From Rhipidocladum racemiflorum (taxonomy: Eukaryota > Streptophyta > Magnoliopsida > Poales > Poaceae): DNA of 64,000 bases. A program made the translations under genes and the position numbers. Of the stretch, positions 20,537 through 31,836 are shown piece after piece. The stretch spans positions 38,094,193 to 38,158,192 of the forward strand of contig CM070592.1 in assembly GCA_036346355.1 (NCBI GenBank), read 5' to 3'. Position 1 is the stretch's first letter. Every line of letters begins with the position of its first letter. The notes under the pieces were generated by a model. That model was not told where the DNA came from. It worked only from the letters and a program-made list of their open reading frames with translations, and made no database searches.

Positions 20537-23373
20537 TGTAACATCCCAAAATTTGGTTTATTTACAGTTATTAAGTTATTTGAATTTTTGAGAATTTTCT
20601 GGAATTTAATTGGAAATTTTGGAAATTATTTGAACATAAGCCTGCTTGAACTAATTGAATTAAATAAAGATCATGCATTTTTGCATAAACATAAAATCTA
20701 AAAATTCATTTATAATTAAGATAATTGGTAGACGAGAGTGTTCGCTTCAAATATTTTCGAAAAATATGTTATATAACGTACGTCATTGATTTTACAAAAA
20801 TCTGTACAGGTGTCTGATTTCACTAAAAGAATTTTTGCGAAAAATCTTTACGTCGAAAAATTGCGAAACCAACTTTGTTAAGTTTCAAATAGTTCCTAGT
20901 ATTTTAGAGGAATTTTCTAGATTTTTGGAACCTCTCTGTTTTTTTTTCTCAAAATGTTTTTTTGAACGTATACGTGTATATATGAACATGTGAACGTATG
21001 CTTTCACTCCAGCCGTTTCCCGTCACTTATCTTTCCCTTGATTTCTAACCAATTCCAAGTAAATGTTCTGTAAGTGTAATAGGACAGGAACGTTTCATGC
21101 TTGGAGGGATTCAGGAGTGGCTTCAAGTAGCCACGCATGAAGTGTTGCAAGCTTTCCCATGCATGAAACGTGGAGTTCTTTTTCTTTTCCACTGAAACGT
21201 CGTGGTCATTCCATTCTTTCCAGCCGTTCCAATTCCAACCCATGCACGAGTAACTCTCCAGCCGTTTCTTTAAGTCGTTCCAGCTGCTCCCTTCATGACT
21301 CTAATTTTTCCAGCCGTTCTCCATCCTGAACGCAAGCAGTCACTAGTACCTAGATACCCCTTCATCTACCTCTACACTGCTACCTCCATTCCTCCTGATT
21401 GTGGCTATTCCCTCCTCACATCTCCACGTTTCTCTATTTTCCTTTCTTGGTTTGGCTGCGTCGTCGCCGTCGGCACACTCTCTGGCCAAGCCTCTTTCCG
21501 CGCTCGTCGACCTGCGCTGCTATCACCGACTGTACTCCGACGTTCGACTGACCGACCGCCGTCTCCGCCATCGCTGTCGTCGCCGGCGCCATCATCATCG
21601 CCATCGCCGTCGTCATCGTCGCTGTCGTCGCCATTGCTGTCGACGTCGCCGCCGCCGATCGGTATCTTTTTGTTCTCTCCTTTGCGCGCGTTCTATTTCT
21701 ACCGGCTGTCGACACGTAATCATGTATATATATGTTAGTATATATATGTATAGGTTAGGCGGATGTATTCTATAGCCTGCGCATATACATGTCTACATGT
21801 AGGTATACTTGGTCGATTCACGTGTAGATATAGTCGCGCGTAGATATACTCGGTTGCTACGCATGTAAAAATATATATCGTAGCATATTGATTCGGTACT
21901 CTCTGTTATTAGACGCTAGTAGTATGTATACGTATGGATATATTCGTCAGCTCTGAATATGTATATTCGACCGGTTCGCAAGTATAAATTTTCTATATGC
22001 ATTTGTAAGGTTGTATTAGGAGGTATACCTATTTAAATACGTAATTTATTTTGTTGCTTCGGATCCTCACGTAGTCAACCGAACAAGAAGGATACATGTG
22101 TACAACGTGAATAGTGCCATGCAAGGAAAGTGGAGAGTGAGTTGTATGTGAGTTTTTCCCGGAATTGCGAATTTTGTCTTTTTCGCTACAAATTCGTTCT
22201 AAGTCCGAATCGCTTGCAACAAATTTTGTTAATTAGTGAAAATTAATACCTTTCTACAGTAATTTTTATGAAATTTTACAATTAAATTTATACTGTTAAA
22301 TTATTCGTGGAAAGTCTAAACTTACGGATTTTGTAGCTCTCAAAATGTACGTCGAAAAATATTGAAATAAATTTTATAAATCTTAGAAAATGCTAGACTA
22401 ATGATATGGAAGTTTCCATGTGATTACGAATTAATTTGTTTCTTCGTATTTTCCGAATGCTTGTTTATTCGCTGTTTTTCGTTTAATAGAAACGCTAGAC
22501 GTCGACTCTGTCGCAGAACCGCAGGAAGACAACCCTCTCGTCACCGACCAAGGCAAGTTTCTACAAGTTTCCGCAAGTTCCCCACAAGTTTCTGATAAGT
22601 TCCCTTGAAGCATGTTGATCCATGTTTTGAAACGTTTTATAGATTTACTAACTTGCATGCTATGGTTGTTTATATAGAATGATATGTTATGATAGAGTAT
22701 AGATATATACCTTGTTGATATGTATGTTTGCTACATATTAATCTATCTATCCTTTGGTTGCCCTAGAATGATTAATTGTATGGCCTAACACCCTTGTTTA
22801 GTCTACTAGTAGTGCTTAGTTATGCTAGATACTATTCGTATGTTTACTTGAAAGCTTGTTATTTGAAATTCCAAATGACTGAGCAGAAATGTTATTTTAA
22901 AAAGGGCAGTTGGTGCTGCCAGTTTGGTAAAACAAAAGAAAAGAGAAGCTTGGAATTTCAAAAATGAGAATAGGGTGGAAGGTTGCAAGGCGGGTGCAAA
23001 ATGCACGAGACTCGGGTTTGAGTATGTGCCACCCTAGTCACTCTAAGGACCGATCCCTTGTGATTGTCAAACAATGTATAACAGTGCGACCACGGGTTCC
23101 GGTATGGGACGGACCTGGCTGAGTAGCTAGTGAAAACTCAATTAAGGCATGCCAGACGGTGGAGTAGGGCGTGGTTGTAGCCACAGTAGTCCTACAGGCG
23201 CAAGAGGGGGCTTCCAATATGGTAGTAGCCATTTGGCGGTGAAACCTCAGCGGGCATGACTTATTTAAGATGTAGCTAGGGAGATGGCCTTGTGATTTTC
23301 ACTTGGGGTTATATGCCAAAGGAAGCGTATAACCAAAAAGAGTGAGATACCTCTCGTGGGTAAAGCGCACAAA

Positions 23374-23400
23374 CTCTGCAGAGTAAAACTATTCGAATAG
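23374..23400. promoter_or_regulatory. Conserved twin palindromes, LTR B
   Basis: CTCTGCAGAG (23374-23383) and CTATTCGAATAG (23389-23400) are perfect palindromes 5 nt apart, preceded by GTGGGTAAAG and followed by CCGTACCCACGGTCAA. The same pair occurs in LTRs A, C, D and, altered but still self-complementary, in fragment E1. Confidence 0.7.
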
Positions 23401-23785
23401 CCGTACCCACGGTCAAGGGTAGACAAAGTGCGTGATCACCAGGTAGTTTTTCTCTATTTGATTTCAAACTCGACTTTACAAAATAAAAGCACGGTTGTAG
23501 CCGTGAATGTTTTGATTTGATAAAAGCCGTGGTTGGAGCCACGAGAAAAACGATTTCCAAAGTATTCTTAAAATAAAACTATGGTCGGTGCCATGTATTG
23601 TTTTGTTTTCCATGGTGGGAGCCGTGTTCCGAAAAGTTTAAACTATGATTTCATAAAGGAAAATGCTTTTGAAAACTGCTCTTAAAAAAAACTCTAGGAC
23701 CAAATCTTCAAGGTTGGCGTTTTGCAAATTAACCAATACCTTCCCTTGAATCAAATTGCATACTGCATTTCTTACCGGACTTGTT

Positions 23786-23802
23786 GAGTATGTTGCATAC
23801 TC
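23786..23802 (+). other. Conserved hairpin before 3' splice site, LTR B
   Basis: GAGTATG-TTG-CATACTC, a perfect 7-bp stem in the context TTGnTGAGT...ACTCACCCT. It lies about 40 nt before the proposed acceptor at 23843. Confidence 0.75.
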
Positions 23803-24202
23803 ACCCTCGCTTTTATTGCGGGGCTGCTTATTCCATGAAGCAGATCAGGAAGATAAAGATAGCTATCCAAGGGCCTGCGTTCCACCATTCGATATCTGCA
23901 ATGAAGACTTTGAAAAGGAAGATTATCAGGACATCTAGGATCACGTTATCTTCAGTCTTTGCCTGTGGTGTTTCTGAACTTCATTTTATCATGTTAACTT
24001 GACAGTTTAATATTTCCGCTGCTATATGACCTACGGGTCCAACTTTTGTAATAATGGGCCTTGTTGGCTAGTACTCTGTATTAAACTTTATTTATCGCAT
24101 GGTTATAATCCATACTGTTATGATCTATGTGTACTAGCTATTGATCCAGGGACTAGTACAGGTAAACACAGGTGGGCCCGTGTCCTATTGCGGGTTCCGA
24201 CA

Positions 24203-25491
24203 ATGTACTGTTGCAATGTCTGCATAAGCAAATCTGTGTATCTCATATTCTCATTGAAGGTTGACATGTACTTGAGTTTTTTTAAGTCGTCTTGCTGAAA
24301 TAAACACGATGGAAGATGGATTGTTTTGTACTCTTTGATTTATGTTTTTATTCCATCGTAGTCTTCGATTTGGCTTCCTGTCCGGTGAAGGTTAACTATA
24401 CAAGCAAGCCATAGCAGATCAGTCATGCATGCCTTGTTTTTTACAGTGATTGGTGAAGAGAGGATAGAGCCACATGGGGAGAACGTAAGGAACCAAAAAG
24501 ATTGGAATATTTAATCGGAATTCTCCTCCCTTTAGAAAATGGCTGTTAAGTTTCTCACAGAAGATGTCTAAGGTGAATCTTCACCTTGTTTTCTTCAACC
24601 TGAGGCTCTCAGGTTACATGAAGACAGAACTGAAGAAATGCAGAGGATAGCTGGTGGGGGGAGAGCGGTGTTGATGGAGCAGCCAGATGAAGAAAGTCAA
24701 TGGGTATATGCACCTTGATGTCTTGTGTAATGGTTCTGTTCAAGGTTTTGCATTTAGTTTTAAATTTTTTTCGGCACCCACCGAAATGACCGATATATTT
24801 TGGTAGAATTTTGGGATAAAATGGTTGTCCCAAAATTTAAATTTTTGACAAAATTTGACTGTAATTTGAAAGTTTGGACAAATTTGATCAAAATTCAAAA
24901 GAACCCACCGAATTGTAATCAGGATAAATATATTTTAGGACCCACTAAAATATAATTAGGATAAATATATTTCTATCCCACCGAAAGGACCGAATTTTGG
25001 TGAAATTTCAGCGAAATTTGAAACTTGGTTTGTTAAACCTGCATTGTGGATGTTTGCCAGCATTTCTTTCTGTCTTGTTTCTGCTTATTACTCTAAACTA
25101 GGCATGCCATAAAAGGATGGCATATACAATCTTTGCGCGGACACCATTTCTCTTCTTCGTATGTTCTCATGATTGAAACTTCAAAGTGAAACTAAAACAA
25201 TGCTGAGGACTTAGCCAAAACAATTATTCATCTTTGACAACCATGGATATTATCGCTACTAAAGGAAGTAAAATAATTGTCCACTCTGTAGATGTCCAAC
25301 GTCCATCCAGCCACTGCCGCTCAAAGAAAATAGCAATGGTAAGGCATTTATCAACTGGTGTGTTGCAGAATTTTTCCAGCCTTGCTCGGGAGTTTTGCTA
25401 CTAAGATTGTTTGGTACAAAGATGATTTGTACAACTGGGATATGACGATCATGAAGTTCAATTGTTCATATAATTAAGGATCCGGTATATA
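24203..25491. other. Unassigned sequence with CCCACCGAAA repeats
   Basis: From 24775 to 25015 the phrase CACCGAAA(T/G)GACCGA and ATAAATATATTT-type words recur in a diffuse, partly inverted pattern typical of a small decayed DNA element. Elsewhere there are intron-like stretches without known coding content. Confidence 0.35.
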
Positions 25492-25794
25492 TGTTAGGAG
25501 GCGTCCAGTCACCGAGGTTCTCGATTCGAGATCAACGGTAGTGGCGTTAGTCTTCGTCAACCTCAGCGCGAAGAACACCGGATCAGATGGGTGTATGAGG
25601 GGAGAGGGTGAACTAGTTCTTAGTCAACAACCGAACAAACGCCGGCCTCACCCCTTTTTATTCTTGCGCTGGCTGACGGGACCAAACCAAAGACTTTGGT
25701 GCGCTCCCGACCATTGCGCGTTCATGATGTGTGGTGGTTTAGATCCGAGAAAAGTGGAGCTTCTGTTAGCTCCACTTGAGATCACCATTAACAT
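25492..25794 (-). repeat. 3' LTR of the truncated copia
   Basis: Minus strand begins TGTTAATGGTGATCTC right after the polypurine tract and ends GACGCCTCCTAACA, giving TGTTA...TAACA ends over 303 bp. The 5' LTR is not in the window. Confidence 0.82.
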
Positions 25795-25980
25795 TCTCCC
25801 ACTTGATCGAAAGGCTAATAACATAAGTCCATACTCAACAGAACAACACACCAAGATAAAGTATTACAACAGTTAACAAAGTCACCGCTGAAACCCCAGT
25901 ATCTATAGTGCACTATTCCATCTCAATGGAATAATTACTTATTATTAACGGGAGTTGGTTTTTTCTTATGGTCCTTATTT

Positions 25981-27070
25981 CCAGAATTAGAGGCTTTCCA
26001 ATAAACCCATGCCGGCAACATGTTCTCGAAAGAGACTGGGTGGTAAGCCTTTTGTAAGCGGATCCGCAAGCATAGACTTAGTACTTATATGCTTGACATC
26101 AATTGTTTGATCCTGGATTCTATCTTTCACAACATAATACTTAATGTCAATGTGTTTGGCGGCACCACTTGACTTGTTGTTATTCGAATAAAAAAATACG
26201 GCCTTATTATCGCAGTATACTGTTAGTGATTTAGATATACTGTCAACCACTCTTAGTCTGGGAATAAAGTTCTTAAGCCATACAGCCTACCCAATAGCCT
26301 CATAACATGCCACAAACTCAGCCTGCATCGTTGATGATGTAGTAAGGGATTGTTTGGAGCTTTTCCACGAAATGGCTCCTCCCGCAAGTGTGAAGATATA
26401 ACCTGACGTGGATTTTTTAGTATCAACACAACCTACAAAGTTAGCATCTGAATAACCCACAACCTCAAGGGCATCAGACTTCTTATATGTGAGCATGAAA
26501 TGCTTAGTACCCTGCAAATAACGCAAGACTTTCTTAACAGCTTTCCAGTGGTCCAACCATGGATTTGATTGATATCTGCCAAGCATCTCACTTACGAATG
26601 CTAAATCAGGGCAAATACAAACTTGAGCATACATAATGCTTCCGACAGCTGAAGCGTAAGGAATCCCCTTCATCTGATCAGTTTCTAATTGATTAATTGA
26701 ACATTGGAATGTTTCAAATTTATCGCCCTTAACAATAGGAGCAGGCGTGACAGAGCAGTTATGCATATTATATCTCTTAAGCACTCTATCAATGTATGCC
26801 TTTTGGGATAGGCCTAATATCCCTTTGGACCTATCTCGGTGAATTTCAATGCCCAAAACATAAGAGGCATCACCAAGATCCTTCATGTCTAGCGGAAAGA
26901 AATCATTTGATCTCATGCGGCATATCCTTATCGCTGCTAGCCAATAAGATATCATCCACAAAAAGTACTAAGATAGTAAATTTGCTCCCTTTAATCTTAA
27001 TGTATATGCAATTGTCCACTTCATTTTCTTTAAAACCAAAATTTGCAAGTTGGATGGTGTCTGTTTCCTA
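25981..27070 (-). pseudogene. Copia RT (C-terminal half) and RNase H
   Basis: The minus strand near 26960 reads the RT catalytic block FVDDILLA, then after a one-base shift FPLDMKDLGDASYVLGIEIH, SVGSIMYAQVCICPDLAFV and KKVLRYLQGTKHFMLTYKK. RNase H shows GYSDANFVGCVDTKKSTSGY and a region where the family has SSTEAEF but this copy reads SSTMQAEFVACYEA. A stop or shift near 26287 separates the last part (TVYCDNKAVFFYSNNN, HIDIKYYVVKDRI, LADPLTKGLPPSLFREHV). The element's N-terminal RT, integrase, protease and gag are absent, so it is a fragment only. Confidence 0.9.
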
Positions 27071-27073
27071 ACT

Positions 27074-28865
27074 GTCAGTGCGCCGGGAAAGCATGTTTGG
27101 CTAAGGAAACATGATACAACCCTTGCATTCTCAAAATACTGGGACCACTACTCTATCCTTCTCATTCTGATCTCTATCACCTACTTTTACTTCTGTTTTT
27201 ATTTTCATTCTTACTACCTTTAGAATGATATTCTAAATGGGTTTGGTTTTACGGAGACAGATGTAAGATGGAATATGAGCTGGGAAGTGAAGGAAGATGG
27301 TGGTGCTGCTCATGGTTCGATCTCCTTCCCTTATGGTTCCTGGCTGCTCCTTGCTCCTGCTCTTGGGACTTCAGATCTTGACTGATTTGCTTTGCTCGAT
27401 TTGTTCAAGTGGGATGTTGTGTCTAGTGGCTATTTGGGAGTCTCCTCTTGTTGTGCCTTTGGCTGGGGCTTTAAGGTCGCTTCGGTTGGGTTCTGGAGTG
27501 TGTGGTGCTGTCCGCTGTGTACAGTAGTTTGGGCTTATCCATTTCACTATGGATCCTTACTGTTTTACTGCTTGAGGGTAACTCTCTCCAACGCAGGATA
27601 TTTTTCCAATATGCACATCTACGGCTTAACCAGGTTTGTTATTTACCGAATGATGCAACTTTTAATCACTAGAGGAGCCAAATTGGCCCCCGAACAATTT
27701 AGGGTGCCTCAATTAGCAATAACTTAATATATACGGCTGACGGCAATTCTAACTTCTCTTAATTCAATTCACTCTACTACTGATGCTCTCTTCTAATGCA
27801 TGGTAAATTTTCTAATGTAGGCTGAGCAAGGAAGATCAAGACCATTGAAGCTTTTTATTTTCATTTTTTTATGCTCTTTTGCAAATGGACTGTAATATTC
27901 CATTGTGTAACTTGTAGCTTAAAAGCTGTAATTGATTCATGTTGATGTTGTATTTTGATTCCATACTTGGCTTGTATTAATTGATCTGTATTATTAATCT
28001 TTTGATGCTTGATTTTAATTTAATCGGATGTTGATTTTACTGTGATCATCTTTAATCAATATGCTAATTGATTCATTAATCGCTTGGTAATTGGGCGGGG
28101 TATTTCAATGGGCTCTATGATACAACAGATTCAGCGGGCGTTTGCCGAGCTTGAAAGGCAGTGTGTTGTTCCTTTTGAACATGAAGTGGAAGCAACTCTA
28201 GGATAATTTCCATGGCCTTGAGCAGTCGCTCAAGAATAAGTTTGATGAGCTCAATGAGGAGGAACAGCTTCCCGTTGCGCCAGCATATGTTCCGATTTCG
28301 CGACCGGTCTCATTGAGCTCATCAAGTGGAAGCAGCTTGTTCCTGTTATCAACCCAATGAACAAGGGACTGGCTAATGATAGTGTCTTTAATGGACACTT
28401 GCTGTAAAGTGGCCCAAATTCATCGAACACGATTACAACTGCAATATGATGACTCTGTTGTAAAGCCTCGACTGTTCTCAACTTGTCCTCTGTGAGGAAT
28501 TAAATGAACGTTGACGGGTTTCATAAAATTCATATTTGACAATCGAAAGAACTTAACAGCCATCCATGAGGAAATCCCATTGGCACTCAGGAGAGCATCT
28601 GATCTGTATGGCCTGATGTTGGAAGATTTTTATTCTAGAGAGCATCTTATCGGTTAGGTTCTCGTTCTATTGTTGATGAAAATTAGAGCATAATTTTTAT
28701 TTTATTTTTTATGAATAAATTAATTTTACAAATATAAGAAATAGCAAAACTGCATTTATAGACAAAAAAAATCCAGGATAAATCGTAGAAAATCGCAAAT
28801 GAACACTGAACAATAATATACAAATTTTAGTGCATTTCACCTTTGTAGTTTGAGGAGTGTGAGAC
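27074..28865. other. Unassigned sequence with coding-like islands
   Basis: 27260-27730 holds overlapping plus frames, Trp/Cys/Gly-rich, unknown to me. 28095-28500 has a plus frame (IQQIQRAFAELERQC, then after a stop GLEQSLKNKFDELNEEEQLP) that looks protein-like but broken. 27730-28090 is AT-rich and resembles a 3' UTR. No family can be named. Confidence 0.3.
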
Positions 28866-28902
28866 CCTCCCTTTTATAATAAATTATATCATAAAAGGGA
28901 GG
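28866..28902. other. 12-bp-stem hairpin at the LTR fragment end
   Basis: CCTCCCTTTTAT (28866-28877) and ATAAAAGGGAGG (28891-28902) pair perfectly around a 13-nt AT-rich loop. It lies outside the GACTAG box, near where the LTR should end. Confidence 0.7.
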
Positions 28903-29118
28903 TTCTAATGTGCTTATTGCGCTAGTCCCGTGATCAGTAGCTAGCACGCACATGCACAGAGTGAGATCACAATCATACGTAATATTTTATTATATTTTTC
29001 AGTAGAAGCAGTTCTTACATAATATTATTATAAGCCAATATATAACATAATAGAAATAGCTTTATCTTGTCATATGCCTTGCTAAACCATATTCCACAAG
29101 CAATTGAAAAGGTAAATC

Positions 29119-29234
29119 CTAGATAAAGTCATTGCTGTTATCCCAATAATCTGCATCAAAACATGTATCCTCGAGGTAATCTATTTCTTCACCTGAAACG
29201 ACATTAATAGCAAGTTGAGTACAAAATTTTACTC
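29119..29234 (-). other. Hairpin, 3' splice site and acidic last exon in E2
   Basis: Reading minus: GAGTA/TACTC arms at 29234-29217, acceptor TTTCAG ending at 29193, then an exon in the phase seen in other LTRs (GEEIDYLEDTCFDADYW) with stop TAG at 29121-29119, 23 codons after the split codon. Confidence 0.45.
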
Positions 29235-29430
29235 ACAAGGCTTTTGCAAAAACTAAATTACATGTAGGTTGTATCAAAGAAGCTACTACGGTTATTTTGC
29301 ATAAAACTGACTTGAATTGTAAATGCTGAATAATAAGTTGAATTCATAGCTTTGTAAAGCAATCTAACAAGTATATAAAATATTAGAAATGATTAACAAC
29401 ATAGTATTATCAACTCATAAATTATCCATG

Positions 29431-30185
29431 ACCATGAGCAATTATCGAATTAATACCTGCCAACACATGGCATAGACCCAAACTTTTACCAACACATGGC
29501 ACATTTAAAGGACCGAAAAGGCGACTAGAAGAGGGTGAATAGGATCCAAATAAAATTTCTCCCTAAAAACCAAATCACCAATAGAACAGATCAAAAGAAC
29601 TGTACAATTCGAATAGGTGGTTAGATGAACAGTACACCACTAGTTGAGGTCAGATGAATAGTACCACCGACCAGTTCGATAAAATTTCCCCCTAAGATTT
29701 AATCGTGTTGACTCTTGCTAGGTTGTATTCACGCTTTTGATCAAGTCTATATGAGGGATTTTGAGAAAATCAGTTTTAGACTTGAGTGGCTATTTTGGAG
29801 TTTTTGTGATTTTAGAAAATATATATGATTGCTTAAATCTTGTAAAAGGATGAAAAATATAGCCCTCTTGATAAGCTTTTCATAGAGTTCAAGATCATTT
29901 AAATCAAACTTCGGAGTAAAAAGTTATAACTATTTTAGTCTTAAAAATGTGACACTACCGCCTCTGAAGAGAGGTAGTGCCGCCCGAGGCCGGCACTACA
30001 GCTATTTTAATGTCGGTAGTTATTTTTTAGAGAGTGGTGTTTTCTGAAGATTGCTCTGAGGTCGGCACTACCGCCCGTGAAGGCCGGTAATGCCGCTCGA
30101 GCGGTACTACCACGAGTTTGCCTGCTTACTTTACGAGCTATTAACTAGTCATTCTTGTGCAACTTAATTTATGGCAACTTCTGTG
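29431..30185. other. Unassigned; short GC-rich inverted repeats
   Basis: 29945-30120 repeats words such as GGTAGTGCCGCC, GGCCGGCACTA and CGGTACTACC in both orientations, as in the subterminal region of a DNA transposon. The ends of such an element are not clear. The rest is AT-rich and non-coding. Confidence 0.35.
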
Positions 30186-31424
30186 TCCAGCATCAGCATG
30201 AACTGCTGGTTCATGTCTGGCAGCTGTAGCCACTAATATATCTCATGCATAATAAGGCATCATTTTCCTAAAAAAACCAGATATCATCTAGGGATTTTAC
30301 ATGAATGATTGTCCTTTATGGACATGGTTATCTTGAGACTGTTAAATGTCACACCAAGTGGTTGGAGGGTAGCTGAAATCATGACTTCCGTTTATTAGTT
30401 GCAATCTGACGGTATAGAGCAAGTGCTCAGATTTTATAGTTTGTTTTATTTTCTGACATAGCCCATTGTGAGCATCTAGAGCGGGGTGCAAGAGCGGGCT
30501 GCCCTGGCTATAAAATGGCTAGCTTATTCCAACTCTCTAGTATTGAATCAGATATACATGTAAAAGACTAATTATTCACTCCATGTTCTCATATCATCAT
30601 GACCGGATCCAATGTTTTTTTCCGGCGTGGGTTTGGGAGGTATAAGGAATGGAAACTTAAAACCTGGATGAGCAATTCATACAGTAAGGTGCTTGATCGC
30701 AACTTGGATGTAATAGTTTGCTAAATTTTGATTCCATATGCAACATCCGTTTCTTTTACACACAGTTTGCACACACATCTCAGCCTCCTCTAATCCCCAC
30801 TTCCCCTTCACAGGCCTTGCCAATGGCTGCGGCGACCGGCAGCGAGAGGTCATCACGAACAAAGATGGAAGACTAGACTAGAGAGGGAGGTAAACCAATA
30901 GCGATGAAGATCTCTTGCAAGGGGTTGGCGTCGCTGCTTCGGGCTTCCTCCTATGTGGCATACTTCGTCCCAGAACGAAGCCTACAAGCCGCCTGCATGG
31001 AATTTTGTCTGAGGCCAAGCATGGTCTGTATGGATGTCTGTACATTTCTTGACTTCTTCTTGATCTATGCGTTTATGAATTGTGGGTTTTTTTTTCTTTT
31101 CTTTAAAGCGTGCATTATGAATCATTGTGTTGTTCAGAAAAAAAAAGAAAGAAAGATGGACGAAGTAAACAAATTCTACGTTTTTCTTAACTGGGAGCAT
31201 TTGCATACATGCTCTGAACAATTACTAGTTCTAACTACAAGCCCTTGAGAAAAAATTTCTTGCGGTTAAAAGCTAGCAGATTTTTTAATACGAATAAGTG
31301 AAGAAAGGCATTGTCCTAACCCTCTTCGGAATGGGTCATACCAATTTAGAGGATACAGCAAGAAGCTTACTATCTGGCATTGATCGACTACATGGAAAAG
31401 CTACAAATGAAATTACATTCAAGG
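30186..31424 (+). repeat. Direct duplication, copy 1
   Basis: About 1.24 kb nearly identical to 33206-34452, from GTGTCCAGCATCAGCATGA to ATTACATTCAAGG. It includes a spliced-looking segment CCTTCACAG|GCCTTGCCAATGG near 30815 with ATG at 30823 and a short frame (MAAATGSERSSRTKMED then stop), perhaps a broken first exon. Copy 1 and 2 differ by scattered substitutions and small indels such as loss of GAGCGGGGTGCA in copy 2. Confidence 0.88.
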
Positions 31425-31836
31425 AGGCCAACCAAGGGTGCCACCTCACCCCCATGCCATTTTGCAGAAAGGTCCTTCCTTTTTTGTAAATTACGGATAG
31501 GTCTCTGTAAATTACAAAGAGGTCCTTTGTGATTTTTTGTGAGTATAAAAAAATATTTTCTGAATTGCGTTTAGGTCCCTGATTCGTTACTTTATGGCAA
31601 AGCCCCCCGCTAAATACAAATATGAATTGGAGGCCAACGAATGGTGCCACCTCACCCCCCATGCCATTTTGCAAAAAGGTCCTTTCCTTTTTGTAAACTA
31701 CGGATAGGTCTCTGTAAATTACAAAGAGGTCCTTTGCGATTTTTTGTGAGTATAAAAAAATCTTTTCTGAATTGCGTTTAGGTCCCTGGTTCGTTACTTT
31801 ACGGAAAAGCCCCCCGCTAAATACAAATATCGAATG
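31425..31836 (+). repeat. 206-bp tandem repeat, two copies
   Basis: AGGCCAAC(C/G)AA at 31425 and 31631 start two near-identical units running through AAAGGTCC, TTACGGATAGGTCTCTGT and CCCCCCGCTAAATAC. They open the insertion between the two large direct copies. Confidence 0.9.

Larger units (their letters stand above)
21295..23938 (+). other. Hypothetical three-exon gene in LTR B
   Basis: A plus frame opens at ATG 21295 and runs Ser/Pro-rich (TDRPPSPPSLSSPAPSSSPS) to a possible donor ATCG|GTATCT at 21661. An acceptor CTAG at 22495-22498 opens a 54-nt exon (22499-22552, acidic: VDSVAEPQEDNPLVTDQ) that ends AG|GCAAGT. After a 1.29-kb intron an acceptor GAAGCAG at 23837-23843 opens a last exon (acidic: DICNEDFEKEDYQDI) with stop at 23936-23938. 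The three pieces join in one phase. No ribosome or homology evidence is available, and Ser/Pro-rich frames arise easily in GC-rich DNA, so exon 1 is the weakest part. Confidence 0.4.
20537..24202 (+). mobile_element. Large solo LTR B, 3.67 kb
   Basis: It begins TGTAACATCCC, ends GGGTTCCGACA and is flanked by a perfect 5-bp duplication ATGTA (20532-20536 and 24203-24207). No primer site, gag or pol lies inside, so it is a solo LTR of an element with very long LTRs, as in Ty3/gypsy families such as RIRE3/RIRE8 (family placement is inference). It shares ordered modules with LTRs A, C and D: AG|GCAAGT, GCATGTTGATCC, GGCGCAAGAGGGGGCTTC, twin palindromes, an intron hairpin and GGACTAGTACAG. The first 850 bp are AT-rich, followed by a GC-rich exon-like block at 21295-21660. 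Confidence 0.92.
25492..27073 (-). mobile_element. Ty1/copia fragment, 5'-truncated
   Basis: On the minus strand, RT C-terminal half and RNase H are followed by a polypurine tract (AAGTGGGAGAA at 25805-25795) and an LTR at 25794-25492. Everything 5' of the RT middle is gone beyond 27073. Differences in motif wording show it is not the same family as the copia at 3719-8717. Confidence 0.9.
28866..29430 (-). repeat. Large-LTR 3' fragment E2
   Basis: The minus strand carries the 3' modules of the large-LTR family in order: a GAGTA...TACTC hairpin, an acceptor TTTCAG, an acidic last exon and the CTAGCTACTGATC-GGGACTAG box near 28945-28920. It is most like fragment E1 (44201-44960). The 5' part is missing. 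Confidence 0.7.

Noticed and set aside
28095..28500. Host gene exon with ELERQC and FDELNEEEQ
   Set aside because: The frame has stops, no splice structure can be proposed and no family is recognised.
30823..30873. ATG with MAAATGSERSS as the start of a kinase gene
   Set aside because: The phrase resembles starts of some plant kinases, but the frame stops after 17 codons in both copies and no kinase motif follows.
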